From IMG/VR virus record IMGVR_UViG_3300045125_000071, positions 62,001 through 126,000 of that record: DNA of 64,000 nucleotides; one strand, 5' to 3'. The notes below the pieces were generated by a model. It ran no database searches. It was given only the letters and a program-made list of their open reading frames with translations, and was not told where the DNA came from. Shown in pieces: positions 39,920 to 46,349 of this stretch (its first letter is position 1; every line of letters begins with the position of its first letter). The DNA is from a virus. Position numbers and translations under genes: made by a program.

Positions 39920-40087
39920 ATGAAAAAATATCATTTAACAATTTTGAGAAACGATAACTATGAAACTGTTTTTGGTGAAATGAGTTCAATAGTGAGTTTC
40001 TTACTGATAGAGAAAGAAATTGGAAATAAAACCCATATATTGTATTCGCGAGAACTAACTGAGTCAGAGTGGGAATTAGTTAAGTAA
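39920..40087 (+). CDS. Small hypothetical protein in tRNA array
   Basis: 55 residues: MKKYHLTILRNDNYETVFGE, SSIVSFLLIEKEIGNKTHIL, ESEWELVK. One of several tiny ORFs in the gaps of the array. No family recognised. Confidence 0.55.
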   Translation: MKKYHLTILRNDNYETVFGEMSSIVSFLLIEKEIGNKTHILYSRELTESEWELVK

Positions 40088-40094
40088 AACAAAT

Positions 40095-40223
40095 AGTCAG
40101 GTGGCGGAACGGGGTATCAGATACTCTTTGGCAGACGCTAATATGCTGAGTCCTTTTGGAGCTAACATCCTTTCGCGATTGGATTAAATGGGGGACGTAT
40201 AGGTTCGAATCCTGTCCTGACTA
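40095..40223 (+). ncRNA. tRNA-like unit (129 nt) with insert in the D-arm region
   Basis: Acceptor AGTCAGG/CCTGACT, T arm ATAGG-TTCGAAT-CCTGT, discriminator A. The D-loop region is enlarged by a GTAT-CAG-ATAC hairpin, and the middle holds further structure instead of a plain anticodon arm. No reliable anticodon. Confidence 0.5.
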
Positions 40224-40401
40224 CAAAAACTATAAATCGTGGAAAAAATAAAAGTAAAATATCCTCACTTATTAAAGTTCCTAATAGGGTTTTACAAGCC
40301 TCTTTAGCTTTTTATATGATTTATCATTTTAACTTTTTACACTTAATAGGTTATTTAATTTTATTAATAAGTCTTCATAGTATTAAAATGTATAACATAA
40401 T

Positions 40402-40425
40402 CAGGTTCGAATCCTGCCCTGACTA
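40402..40425 (+). ncRNA. tRNA-like unit, 3' part only
   Basis: CAGGTTCGAATCCTG followed by CCCTGACTA, the shared T arm and acceptor strand, without a 5' partner directly upstream. The orphan 5' half at 39816 lies 0.5 kb upstream, with a complete unit nested between them. About 180 bases before it (40224-40401) show nothing convincing except AT-rich sequence. Confidence 0.4.
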
Positions 40426-40441
40426 CTTAAAATTTAAAAAA

Positions 40442-40633
40442 ATGGAAAGATATAAGTGTATTCGTAATTATCCTGGTGGACCTGGAAAAGACGTGGTAGT
40501 ATACCATCCACATAAAGAAGTGGCCTATAAGGATAGATATTTCAAACAAAAGAATGAAGAAAATTCTCGTAACTATATTTTTTTTGATGAAGACTACGTA
40601 AAAAAGTTTCCGAAATATTGGAAAAAAATATAA
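40442..40633 (+). CDS. Small hypothetical protein in tRNA array
   Basis: 63 residues: MERYKCIRNYPGGPGKDVVV, YHPHKEVAYKDRYFKQKNEE, FFDEDYVKKFPKYWKKI. Aromatic and charged, an SH3-like feel but no family assigned. Starts 17 bases after an orphan tRNA-like 3' end. Confidence 0.6.
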   Translation: MERYKCIRNYPGGPGKDVVVYHPHKEVAYKDRYFKQKNEENSRNYIFFDEDYVKKFPKYWKKI

Positions 40634-40641
40634 TCTAAAAT

Positions 40642-40745
40642 AGTCAGGTGGCGTAGTGGTATCGCAGCACCCTCACGGTTGAGACTAACGGCTAATGGCA
40701 CTCTGTATGATAAAGCTGACGCAGGTTCGATTCCTGCCCTGACTG
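40642..40745 (+). ncRNA. tRNA-like unit (104 nt)
   Basis: AGTCAGGTGGCGTAGTGG, D-arm-like GGCGTAGTGGTATCGC, then a middle of about 55 bases without a canonical anticodon arm (CTCA-CGGT-TGAG hairpin), T arm CGCAGG-TTCGATT-CCTGC, CCTGACT, discriminator G. Confidence 0.5.
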
Positions 40746-40765
40746 CTAATCATATTATCTTCTTT

Positions 40766-41105
40766 GAAACAACTGTTGGTCAACACTGAACAAGTAACAG
40801 ATAAATCAGGTATGTAGAACCTAAAATTCTATAAAAGAATGGATGGTGTCTACATTGAAATTATCTACAATCCTCAACGTCAAGGTTGGAATTAATGACG
40901 AAATATAAAGGACAAAAACCTTTGCAGCTCCCACTGCTAAAGAGATGGGTAGAAACAAGTGTAGAACTATATTATCTGTTTAGTCTCATGGTTCTAAGAC
41001 ATGAGTAGGGTTTGGGTTGACGTGTAGTTTATTGTAAGAAAACTGAGCAGTACCTTTTATACTGGTACAATTAAATTTCCCGTCTTAGAGGGCGACAGTT
41101 GTTTC
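40766..41105 (+). ncRNA. Structured RNA, family member 1 (340 nt)
   Basis: Closed by an 11-bp helix GAAACAACTGT (40766-40776) with ACAGTTGTTTC (41095-41105). Contains hairpin CTCATG-GTTCTAAGA-CATGAG (40985-41005) followed by GGGTTTGGGTTGACGTG, and CTTAGAGGGCGAC near the 3' end. A shorter homologue lies at 42186-42370 with the same blocks in the same order and a covarying closing helix. No ORF fits. Function unknown. Confidence 0.7.
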
Positions 41106-41224
41106 TTTCTTATGTGCTTTACACTAGAGATGGTAACACAGAATGTGTGTATTGCAGTCAATAAGATGTGTGTTGTTCTCTTGAGAAAGGAATGAAGGAG
41201 TAACAAGTTTATCGTTAACACCAC

Positions 41225-41250
41225 TGGGGACTTCTCATCCCCATTTTTTC
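41225..41250 (+). terminator. Rho-independent terminator
   Basis: TGGGGA-CTTCTCA-TCCCCATTTTTT; five-pair GC stem with a T run, 120 bases downstream of the structured RNA. The stretch 41106-41224 shows no ORF. Confidence 0.7.
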
Positions 41251-41273
41251 TATTCTGACTAAAAATTAAAATT

Positions 41274-41429
41274 ATGGAAAACGAATTGGAGAAGAAAGAA
41301 AAATGTAAATGTGGTAATTCACCACAAGAATTGCATACATGTCCTTATGCGGAAGATGTACAAGGGGATAGTATAACCTTGTGCAATTGTTGTTCGGATT
41401 GTGAGAATCAATGCATTGCAGACATATAA
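41274..41429 (+). CDS. Small zinc-ribbon-like cysteine-rich protein
   Basis: 51 residues with eight cysteines: KCKCGNSPQELHTCPYAEDV and LCNCCSDCENQCIADI. This CxC...CPYA...CNCCxxC pattern is a widespread tiny phage/Bacteroidota protein. Likely binds zinc; role unknown. Confidence 0.75.
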   Translation: MENELEKKEKCKCGNSPQELHTCPYAEDVQGDSITLCNCCSDCENQCIADI

Positions 41430-41447
41430 AAATAGCCAGGTGGTATC

Positions 41448-41467
41448 AGTTGTTTCTTTTTTATGTG
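41448..41467 (+). repeat. Second copy of the 3' strand of the RNA closing helix
   Basis: AGTTGTTTCTTTTTTATGTG repeats 41097-41116 with one mismatch. It begins the same way as the 3' closing strand of the structured RNA, but no separate 5' strand was found nearby. It follows a partial unit start AGCCAGGTGG (41434). Confidence 0.5.
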
Positions 41468-41486
41468 TTAATGTTCATATTTTCTC

Positions 41487-41507
41487 TTGTTCACGTAACG
41501 TGAACAA
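41487..41507. promoter_or_regulatory. Perfect 21-bp palindrome
   Basis: Ten-base arms TTGTTCACGT / ACGTGAACAA around a central A. As DNA it would suit a dimeric regulator or recombinase; as RNA the loop is too small for full pairing. Lies just before a pseudoknot-like RNA. Confidence 0.5.
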
Positions 41508-41517
41508 AGAAAAATAA

Positions 41518-41586
41518 AACAGACCCACGCTTCCCATCTCGAAGGATAATGAGAGGGAATAATACGTCCTTTAAGGTCTGTTTTTA
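41518..41586 (+). ncRNA. Small RNA with terminal stem, hairpin and pseudoknot
   Basis: Terminal stem AACAGACC/GGTCTGTT followed by T5 (terminator-like). Inside, TTCCC..CTC pairs with GAG.GGGAA, and the loop AAGGA can pair with downstream TCCTT, giving a compact pseudoknot. 69 bases, no ORF. Confidence 0.5.
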
Positions 41587-41590
41587 ATAT

Positions 41591-41720
41591 AGTCAGTGGC
41601 GGAATTGGTTAGACGCGGTAGAGTCCGAAAGGTTAGCACTCTATGACTGCAAGCGAAACTCTGACTGCTAACACAAAGAGGAGTATAATTGCAATGCAGG
41701 TTCGAATCCTGTCCTGACTA
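41591..41720 (+). ncRNA. tRNA-like unit (130 nt)
   Basis: AGTCAG(G)TGGCGGAATTGG, one G short in the acceptor. Insert pairs TAGAGT with ACTCTA (enclosing a CC-GAAA-GG hairpin) and GTTAGC with GCTAAC in an interlocked (pseudoknot) order. T arm TGCAGG-TTCGAAT-CCTGT, CCTGACT, discriminator A. Anticodon not assignable. Confidence 0.5.
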
Positions 41721-41857
41721 CCGATGGTTAAAGTCCCTACGAGTTGTGACAATTAAAACGATGTTGTCATTATCGAAAGATACCTCACCATAAAACTCTG
41801 GGCAAACTCCCCTAACAGGAAACTGAACGGGTTGACAGCTTGGAAAGACAAGCAAAT

Positions 41858-41947
41858 AGTCAGGTGACGGAATGACATCCGTTAGAAAAGGTGTGAGGGC
41901 GAACGTGGTCGGAAAGCACCTAGTAGGTTCGAATCCTGCCCTGACTG
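41858..41947 (+). ncRNA. tRNA-like unit (90 nt) with enlarged anticodon-type loop
   Basis: Shared acceptor; D-arm ACGG..CCGT lacking the GG pair; stem AGGTGT/GCACCT enclosing 21 bases where seven are expected; T arm TAGG-TTCGAAT-CCTG; discriminator G. Preceded by hairpin GCTTG-GAAAGA-CAAGC and AAAT (41838-41857). Confidence 0.5.
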
Positions 41948-42065
41948 CTGATTCAGTTTGCCCGTGGTAACGGATTGATGGGAGAAATCCTTGCAATCTT
42001 CTGTAATCAAAATCCAATTATTGTCTCACTGGTAATTGGGCTAAATGTGAGAAAAAACGGGACAT

Positions 42066-42183
42066 AGTCAGGTGGCGGAATGGTGCCAAAGTATAAAACA
42101 AAGGGCAGGACACAAAGTCACTGAACACAGAGGAGAGGTTGAGGAACTCCCATTACTTACAGGTTCGAATCCTGTCCTGACTG
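42066..42183 (+). ncRNA. tRNA-like unit (118 nt)
   Basis: Shared acceptor and T arm, discriminator G. D-arm GGC..GCC; long stem AAGTA/TACTT enclosing about 60 bases with a GGAG..CTCC hairpin like a long variable arm. No clear anticodon. Confidence 0.5.
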
Positions 42184-42185
42184 CT

Positions 42186-42370
42186 AAAACAACTAAGTTG
42201 ATTAACACCAGACAGTAACAAGAGGAAGCAGCACTATACCAGTTAAAGTCTGGGATTGTTACCTCATAATCTAAGATATGAGTGGTTTGGGTTAATGTAT
42301 GACAGTTTTGAACAGAGAGTGGTTCGACTCCACTATTCATACTCTACTTAGAAGGCAGCTTAGTTGTTTT
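42186..42370 (+). ncRNA. Structured RNA, family member 2 (185 nt)
   Basis: Perfect 12-bp closing helix AAAACAACTAAG (42186-42197) with CTTAGTTGTTTT (42359-42370). Shares with member 1: AACAACT..GTTG.T.AACAC, AGTAACA, hairpin CTCAT-AATCTAAGAT-ATGAG, GGTTTGGGTT and CTTAGAAGGC before the closing strand. Unlike member 1 it also holds a T-arm-like hairpin GTGG-TTCGACT-CCAC enclosed by GTATGA/TCATAC, a tRNA-like minihelix. Confidence 0.7.
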
Positions 42371-42468
42371 AAACTTATACTGGTTTTTGATACCGCTTTA
42401 CCGTTAGGAACGGGTATACCCCAAAACAGAATACAAAATGGTATGACAAGCCTGGAGAGACAGGCAAA

Positions 42469-42608
42469 TAGTCAGGTGGCGGAATTGGTAGACGCAGGGT
42501 CTACCTCAAGCGATTAGAGTATACGAGACGGGTGAAAGTTCCTCATTCCAAGTTGACCACGCTTACCCTTTAAAGGCAATTATACAGGTTCGATTCCTGT
42601 CCTGGACT
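42469..42608 (+). ncRNA. tRNA-like unit (140 nt)
   Basis: AGTCAGGTGGCGGAATTGGT, then stem AGGGT/ACCCT where the anticodon stem should be, followed on the 5' side by seven bases CTACCTC and a further helix AAGCG/CGCTT; about 60 extra bases in all. 3' acceptor has one extra G (CCTGGACT). Preceded by hairpin GCCTG-GAGAGA-CAGGC and AAAT. Confidence 0.5.
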
Positions 42609-42722
42609 GCAAAAAATTAAACATATAGTGTATATCGATAAATGCATCGTTAATTATTTTGGCGATTATGGGTATTGTGTTTTTGGGGTATTGTTACACA
42701 AAAAGGTGGATTATAAAGATAT

Positions 42723-42799
42723 AGTCAGGTGGCTGAATTGGTGACAGAGGCACACCGTTAAACGACGGGTGGATGCGGGTTCGAATCCTGTCCTGACTG
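42723..42799 (+). tRNA. tRNA-like gene of normal length (77 nt), isotype unclear
   Basis: AGTCAGG/CCTGACT, D-arm region GGCTGAATTGGTGACAGAGG, anticodon hairpin CCGT-TAAACG-ACGG (loop not seven bases, possibly an indel), T arm ATGCGGG-TTCGAAT-CCTGT, discriminator G. One of the few array members without a large insert. Anticodon not called. Confidence 0.55.
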
Positions 42800-42885
42800 C
42801 TAGGTAAGTTGCAAGTAAATGTCGTGATTCATGAACTTACGACCACTAGAAAGGAGCTGACTGCTGGGAAACGAGACAGCACTAT

Positions 42886-42962
42886 AGTCAGGTGGTGTAA
42901 TTGGTAGCACAACATCCGACAAGGGATGGAGGAGTCTAAAGGTTCGATTCCTGTCCTGACTA
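42886..42962 (+). tRNA. tRNA-like gene of normal length (77 nt), possibly Val(GAC)
   Basis: AGTCAGG/CCTGACT, D-arm GTG-TAATTGGTAG-CAC, anticodon stem CATCC/GGATG with a six-base loop GACAAG; a missing U33 would give anticodon GAC. T arm AAAGG-TTCGATT-CCTGT, discriminator A. Preceded by CTGCTG-GGAAACGA-GACAGC hairpin. Confidence 0.55.
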
Positions 42963-43039
42963 CGATTAGAGGTATAGGGGTACCCTGAGGCGAAGTACAA
43001 GCCATGGTCACTGAATGTAAACCAACTCTAAACTAATTT

Positions 43040-43140
43040 AGTCAGGTGGTGAAATTGGCAGACGCAATGTGAAACGGTACAACTTATACTAAAGTAGCTT
43101 GGAGAAGTCCACTTTACAGGTTCGAATCCTGTCCTGACTA
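43040..43140 (+). ncRNA. tRNA-like unit (101 nt)
   Basis: Shared acceptor and T arm, discriminator A. Between them, ATGTGAAACGGTACAACTTA and a GGA-GAAG-TCC hairpin; nearly identical to the truncated unit at 39816 except for compensatory changes in the hairpin base (AAAG..CTTT here, AGTA..TACT there). Confidence 0.5.
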
Positions 43141-43157
43141 CAAAAAACAAAAAAACT

Positions 43158-43337
43158 ATGAGCAACAATTCAAGTTCCAGTGGTATTGGTTTACCAACAA
43201 TTCTTTTTATTGTATTTTTGGTATTAAAACTAACTAATTACATTGATTGGTCATGGTGGTGGGTAACTTCTCCATTATGGATTTCTGCAATATTATATAT
43301 CATTCTCATTGTTGTTATTGAGAAAATTTTTCGTTGA
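43158..43337 (+). CDS. Small membrane protein
   Basis: 59 residues, two hydrophobic segments: GIGLPTILFIVFLVLKLTNY and WWWVTSPLWISAILYIILIV, separated by a Trp-rich turn. This looks like the tiny transmembrane proteins common in Bacteroidota phages. Function unknown. Confidence 0.65.
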   Translation: MSNNSSSSGIGLPTILFIVFLVLKLTNYIDWSWWWVTSPLWISAILYIILIVVIEKIFR

Positions 43338-43355
43338 CTTTGAAAATTAAATAAA

Positions 43356-43583
43356 ATGGACTATTCGGATGCAAGAATAAAAGCATTGTATCTTAAATGG
43401 AAGACATCTACATGTGACCAAGGAGAAAAGTGTTGGTGTCGTGTGATTAAATGCGAAGAATCATTGATGTATAAGGAGTATGAAGGTGATGATGAACAAG
43501 AATACAATGTGGTGGGCCCAGGGCTATTGGACAAAGAAACTGTTGAACATATTGTCAAACTTCACAACGATTCAATTAAGTGA
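43356..43583 (+). CDS. Small hypothetical protein
   Basis: 75 residues: MDYSDARIKALYLKWKTSTC, DQGEKCWCRVIKCEE, ETVEHIVKLHNDSIK. Three clustered cysteines and an acidic middle. No family recognised. Confidence 0.6.
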   Translation: MDYSDARIKALYLKWKTSTCDQGEKCWCRVIKCEESLMYKEYEGDDEQEYNVVGPGLLDKETVEHIVKLHNDSIK

Positions 43584-43599
43584 ATCTCAAAAAACAAAC

Positions 43600-43945
43600 A
43601 TGAACAAAGTCGTAATTAACGGAAACACAGTAAGTGGTAATTTTGCTGCCGACAACCTTATTATAATTAACGGAAAGGTTTTTGTCAATGGGAAAGATGT
43701 TACACCTGATGCAAAAGAAATAAACATTACCATTCAAGGGTCTGTTGAAAAATTGGAGGTCGATGCTTGTTCAAAAATAACCATTGATGGTGATGTCCAT
43801 AATGTCACAACCAAAAGCGGTGATGTCGATATTTCGGGGAACGTTAGCGGTAATGTTCAAACCATGTCTGGGTGATGTTGATTGCGGAAATGTCAGTGGT
43901 TCGATTTCAACAATGAGTGGTGACATTAAGCACAAACATATTTAA
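43600..43945 (+). CDS. Bactofilin/beta-helix-like repeat protein (frameshifted)
   Basis: MNKVVINGNTVSGNFAADNL, then repeats such as VHNVTTKSGDVDISGNVSGN and, after a break near 43870, GDVDCGNVSGSISTMSGDIK to HKHI. Short parallel-beta repeats of the GDV.GNVSG type are like bactofilins and DUF4097-type proteins. I chose the ATG at 43600 because it starts the repeat pattern; an earlier in-frame start overlaps the previous gene. Confidence 0.6.
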
Positions 43946-43952
43946 ATAAAAC

Positions 43953-44068
43953 AGTCAGGTGGCGGAGTGGTAGACGCAGAGTTTAGGGTTACTGATGTAG
44001 ATAGGTAACTGGTCACGCAGCGAGATAGCGTACTCTTTCTATCGCAGGTTCGATTCCTGTCCTGACTA
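43953..44068 (+). ncRNA. tRNA-like unit (116 nt)
   Basis: Shared acceptor and T arm, discriminator A. Stem AGAGT/ACTCT in anticodon-stem position encloses 48 bases with hairpins GTTAC..GTAAC and CGC..GCG; GATAG inside can pair with CTATC just before the T arm (interlocked helix). Confidence 0.5.
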
Positions 44069-44137
44069 CTAATCTTTTTTAACTTCAGATTAACCATAAA
44101 AAGAAAAGTTAATGACATCTTGGAAAGACAAGAAAAT

Positions 44138-44227
44138 AGTCAGGTGGCGCAAGTGTGAAGAATAATCACCATGGGTAAGCGAGCTGTGGAAACACGGAGG
44201 TTGTGGGTTCGAATCCCACCCTGACTA
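44138..44227 (+). ncRNA. tRNA-like unit (90 nt) with variable arm
   Basis: AGTCAGG/CCTGACT, variable-arm-like hairpin CTGTG-GAAA-CACGG, T arm GTGGG-TTCGAAT-CCCAC (different from the other units), discriminator A. Preceded by TCTTG-GAAAGA-CAAGA and AAAT. Anticodon region not canonical. Confidence 0.5.
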
Positions 44228-44241
44228 CAAAAATAAAACTT

Positions 44242-44394
44242 ATGAAAAAGTATAACGTCCTATTGGGTATTATTGGGTATATTTTGACAGTGTGTGTAGC
44301 GCCAGCATTGTTTATTGAAAAACATTACATATTAGCACTAATATCTTTTATAGGGGGAATTGCAGTAATCGATTATAACAGAGGTGGCAATTAA
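44242..44394 (+). CDS. Small membrane protein
   Basis: 50 residues: MKKYNVLLGIIGYILTVCVA then PALFIEKHYILALISFIGGI, two hydrophobic segments and a short charged end. No family recognised. Confidence 0.55.
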   Translation: MKKYNVLLGIIGYILTVCVAPALFIEKHYILALISFIGGIAVIDYNRGGN

Positions 44395-44400
44395 TTACAT

Positions 44401-44547
44401 AGTCAGGTGGCGCAATGGTAGACGCTGTAAAAGTAAGATATGGGGATTGTGCACTCGGTGTTATCCTACGCACAAGGCTTAGATAGTTTTAGCAAAAACG
44501 GAAAGTCTTACAAAACTATTATACAGGTTCGAATCCTGTCCTGACTG
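44401..44547 (+). ncRNA. tRNA-like unit (147 nt, longest)
   Basis: Shared acceptor and T arm, discriminator G. Insert holds hairpin TTGTGC..GCACAA and two strong interlocked helices, GTAAGA/TCTTAC and ATAGTTTT/AAAACTAT, in the order a1-b1-a2-b2 (a pseudoknot). No anticodon identified. Confidence 0.5.
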
Positions 44548-44562
44548 CAAAAAATTAAAAAT

Positions 44563-44778
44563 ATGAAACAACCTAAAATACAAATTACGGACATCCACGG
44601 AGAAGATTGGGGTGTTAAAAAAGTCACACATCTTGGTTGGAATATTAATGGAAACTTAGTCGAAATAAAAGTTGACTTTATGGGTAATTATTACGACTTG
44701 ATGGTAATGTATGATATTGATTGTACTGGTACATTTACCAATATTCATGGTAACTTAAAAGGTAAACTAATTTTTTGA
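44563..44778 (+). CDS. Small hypothetical protein
   Basis: 71 residues, beta-rich: MKQPKIQITDIHGEDWGVKK, WNINGNLVEIKVDFMGNYYD. Lies between two tRNA-like units. No family recognised. Confidence 0.55.
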   Translation: MKQPKIQITDIHGEDWGVKKVTHLGWNINGNLVEIKVDFMGNYYDLMVMYDIDCTGTFTNIHGNLKGKLIF

Positions 44779-44788
44779 ATAAAAAAAC

Positions 44789-44895
44789 AGTCAGGTGGCG
44801 GAATGGTAGACGTAGAATCGGAAACCTAATGAGGTAGTGAACGAAAGATTTGGATAACTGCGGTTATCGTACAGGTTCGATTCCTGTCCTGACTG
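44789..44895 (+). ncRNA. tRNA-like unit (107 nt), class II-like with insert
   Basis: Clearest tRNA-like plan: D-arm, anticodon stem GAATC/GATTT enclosing 27 bases (seven expected), variable arm GATAAC-TGCG-GTTATC, T arm, CCTGACT, discriminator G. Suggests a roughly 20-base insertion in the anticodon loop. Confidence 0.55.
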
Positions 44896-44909
44896 CAAAA
44901 AGGAAAAGT

Positions 44910-45252
44910 ATGATACTTTGGAAGTGGCAAAATGGAAGACAACATAATTGCGAATATCAGAAGTTCCCACTATGGTATTTTAAGTTATGGAAGTTTGGGT
45001 TTGATTGTTACATTCTCAGTTATAATGAGAACCAAACATTACCCAAACATAAAGACCCTATTGTGAATGGAAAACACTGGAGATTGAATATCGGATATGG
45101 TAATTCAAATTTTCTTTGTGAAAAATTAATTTTTGGTAAAAAAGATTGGATTATTATCCGTATATTTGTTTAGGCCTGATTTATATGAACATTCCCTTCA
45201 TATAATTGGGAAAACAAGAAAACTCTCTATTGGGTTTGCAAAGTATATGTAA
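44910..45252 (+). CDS. 2OG-Fe(II) oxygenase-like small protein (frameshifted)
   Basis: MILWKWQNGRQHNCEYQKFP, LPKHKDPIVNGKHWRLNIGY (candidate H-x-D), and after a break near 45170 RPDLYEHSLHIIGKTRKLSI with a candidate distal His and Arg. The pattern resembles small phage oxygenase-fold proteins. Activity is inferred; metal ligands need confirmation. Confidence 0.55.
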
Positions 45253-45258
45253 GTAAAT

Positions 45259-45374
45259 GGTCAGGTGGCGAAATAGAGCAGACGCATGATGATAAAGTAG
45301 GGTCCGAATGTACTCGGAGGAAATTGATTCAATTAGGTTGCAAACTAATATAGGTTCGAATCCTGTCCTGACTA
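45259..45374 (+). ncRNA. tRNA-like unit (116 nt), class II-like
   Basis: GGTCAGG/CCTGACT (G-U at first pair), D-arm AAATAGAGCAGACGC, hairpin TCCGA-ATGTAC-TCGGA in the middle, variable-arm-like ATTAGGTT-GCAA-ACTAAT, T arm, discriminator A. No reliable anticodon. Confidence 0.5.
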
Positions 45375-45491
45375 CGAGGGAAATAATCTTAACCAGCCTC
45401 AAATGTTGAATCTTGTTGACCATTCCTGGTTTATACAAGTGCGAACGGGCCTAATGATGGTAAGGTTGACAGCGGGGAAAGACCCGACCAT

Positions 45492-45577
45492 GGTCAAGTA
45501 GCTTATAATGGGTATATGGGTATTAACTCTTCCTTTAAGTAGGTTTAGCATTGTGGGTTCAAATCCCATCTTGACCG
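45492..45577 (+). tRNA. tRNA gene with different acceptor stem, possibly Lys(CUU)
   Basis: Acceptor GGTCAAG/CTTGACC, T arm GTGGG-TTCAAAT-CCCAT, discriminator G. The anticodon arm is poor: TTAA around CTCTTCC would give CTT. Preceded by a GGGG-AAAGA-CCC hairpin like other array members. Confidence 0.5.
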
Positions 45578-45591
45578 CAAAATAAAATGTT

Positions 45592-46206
45592 ATGAAAAGC
45601 AAGACAGTGGAACGCATCATGGGAGAAATGGAAAAAGACCCGTGGTATGTCAAACTAAGAAGGTGGTGGAATCTGAAGGTGTGGACATGGAAATGTTTAT
45701 CCAGGAAATATTGGGACAAAACACATTCTGGTTATATCTTTAGAAAAAGAATCATGATTTCAAAAGAAACATTGGAAGCAGTTCGGGTTGGAATACTAAC
45801 GGACAAGCAATTGAATGAAGCAATTGAACACTATACTAAGTTAGAAGAACTTCTAAGATGTCATGGAGAAGTATATTCTCTTGTATGGAGCAATGTTTTT
45901 TATATACTTCATACGCTTGAAGGATATCAAACATCAAGAAAAAAGAGGGTTGATTGGGAAGGGATATACAATAACCTGATGGTGGAGGTAGTATATCTGG
46001 AGTTTGGAATCATCATAGTAATGCCAATCGTAAAAGGAGTTGTCCACGGAACCATCTTCTCCTTTCCTTTTTCATATAAAACAATTATTATGTTTTCAAA
46101 AACAAGAGTCAAGTTCAGACTTAAAGGAAGTGACGAAATCCAATTGGGGTTTTTGGAAAAAAATAAAGAATACAAAAAACAAATATCGTGTTTTATCCAT
46201 GGATAA
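45592..46206 (+). CDS. Hypothetical protein, possibly two fused genes
   Basis: 204 residues in one frame. The start MKSKTVERIMGEMEKDPWYV and the part from MISKETLEAVRVGILTDKQL look like two separate small phage proteins I have seen apart, and the last third (YLEFGIIIVMPIVKGVVHGT) is hydrophobic. A hidden indel may join them. Function unknown. Confidence 0.5.
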   Translation: MKSKTVERIMGEMEKDPWYVKLRRWWNLKVWTWKCLSRKYWDKTHSGYIFRKRIMISKETLEAVRVGILTDKQLNEAIEHYTKLEELLRCHGEVYSLVWSNVFYILHTLEGYQTSRKKRVDWEGIYNNLMVEVVYLEFGIIIVMPIVKGVVHGTIFSFPFSYKTIIMFSKTRVKFRLKGSDEIQLGFLEKNKEYKKQISCFIHG

Positions 46207-46270
46207 AAAATCTGGATATTGTATTTCTTTGTTAGATATGTTGGAAAAATTTAAATATTTAATAGAACAT

Positions 46271-46345
46271 AGTCAGGGTGGCTGAATGGCAACGGCAGTT
46301 CACGAGGTGTTACGAAGAATGCAGGTTTGAATCCTGTCCTGACTG
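46271..46345 (+). tRNA. tRNA-like gene of normal length (75 nt), isotype unclear
   Basis: AGTCAGG with an extra G after it, D-arm GCTG-AATGGCAA-CGGC, T arm GCAGG-TTTGAAT-CCTGT, CCTGACT, discriminator G. The anticodon arm does not fold cleanly, perhaps because of a sequencing error. Confidence 0.5.
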
Positions 46346-46349
46346 TAAA

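Noticed and set aside
42299-42517. Plus-strand ORF across structured RNA and tRNA-like unit
   Set aside because: Overlaps RNA member 2 and the next unit; composition and content are not protein-like.
44401-44547. Hammerhead or other small self-cleaving ribozyme in an insert
   Set aside because: CGGAAAGTC resembles part of a hammerhead core, but no CTGATGA or correct stems.
39816-46345. CRISPR array from repeated AGTCAGG/CCTGACT blocks
   Set aside because: Repeats are paired ends of tRNA-like units with irregular 75-147 nt content and genes in between; not uniform repeat-spacer spacing.
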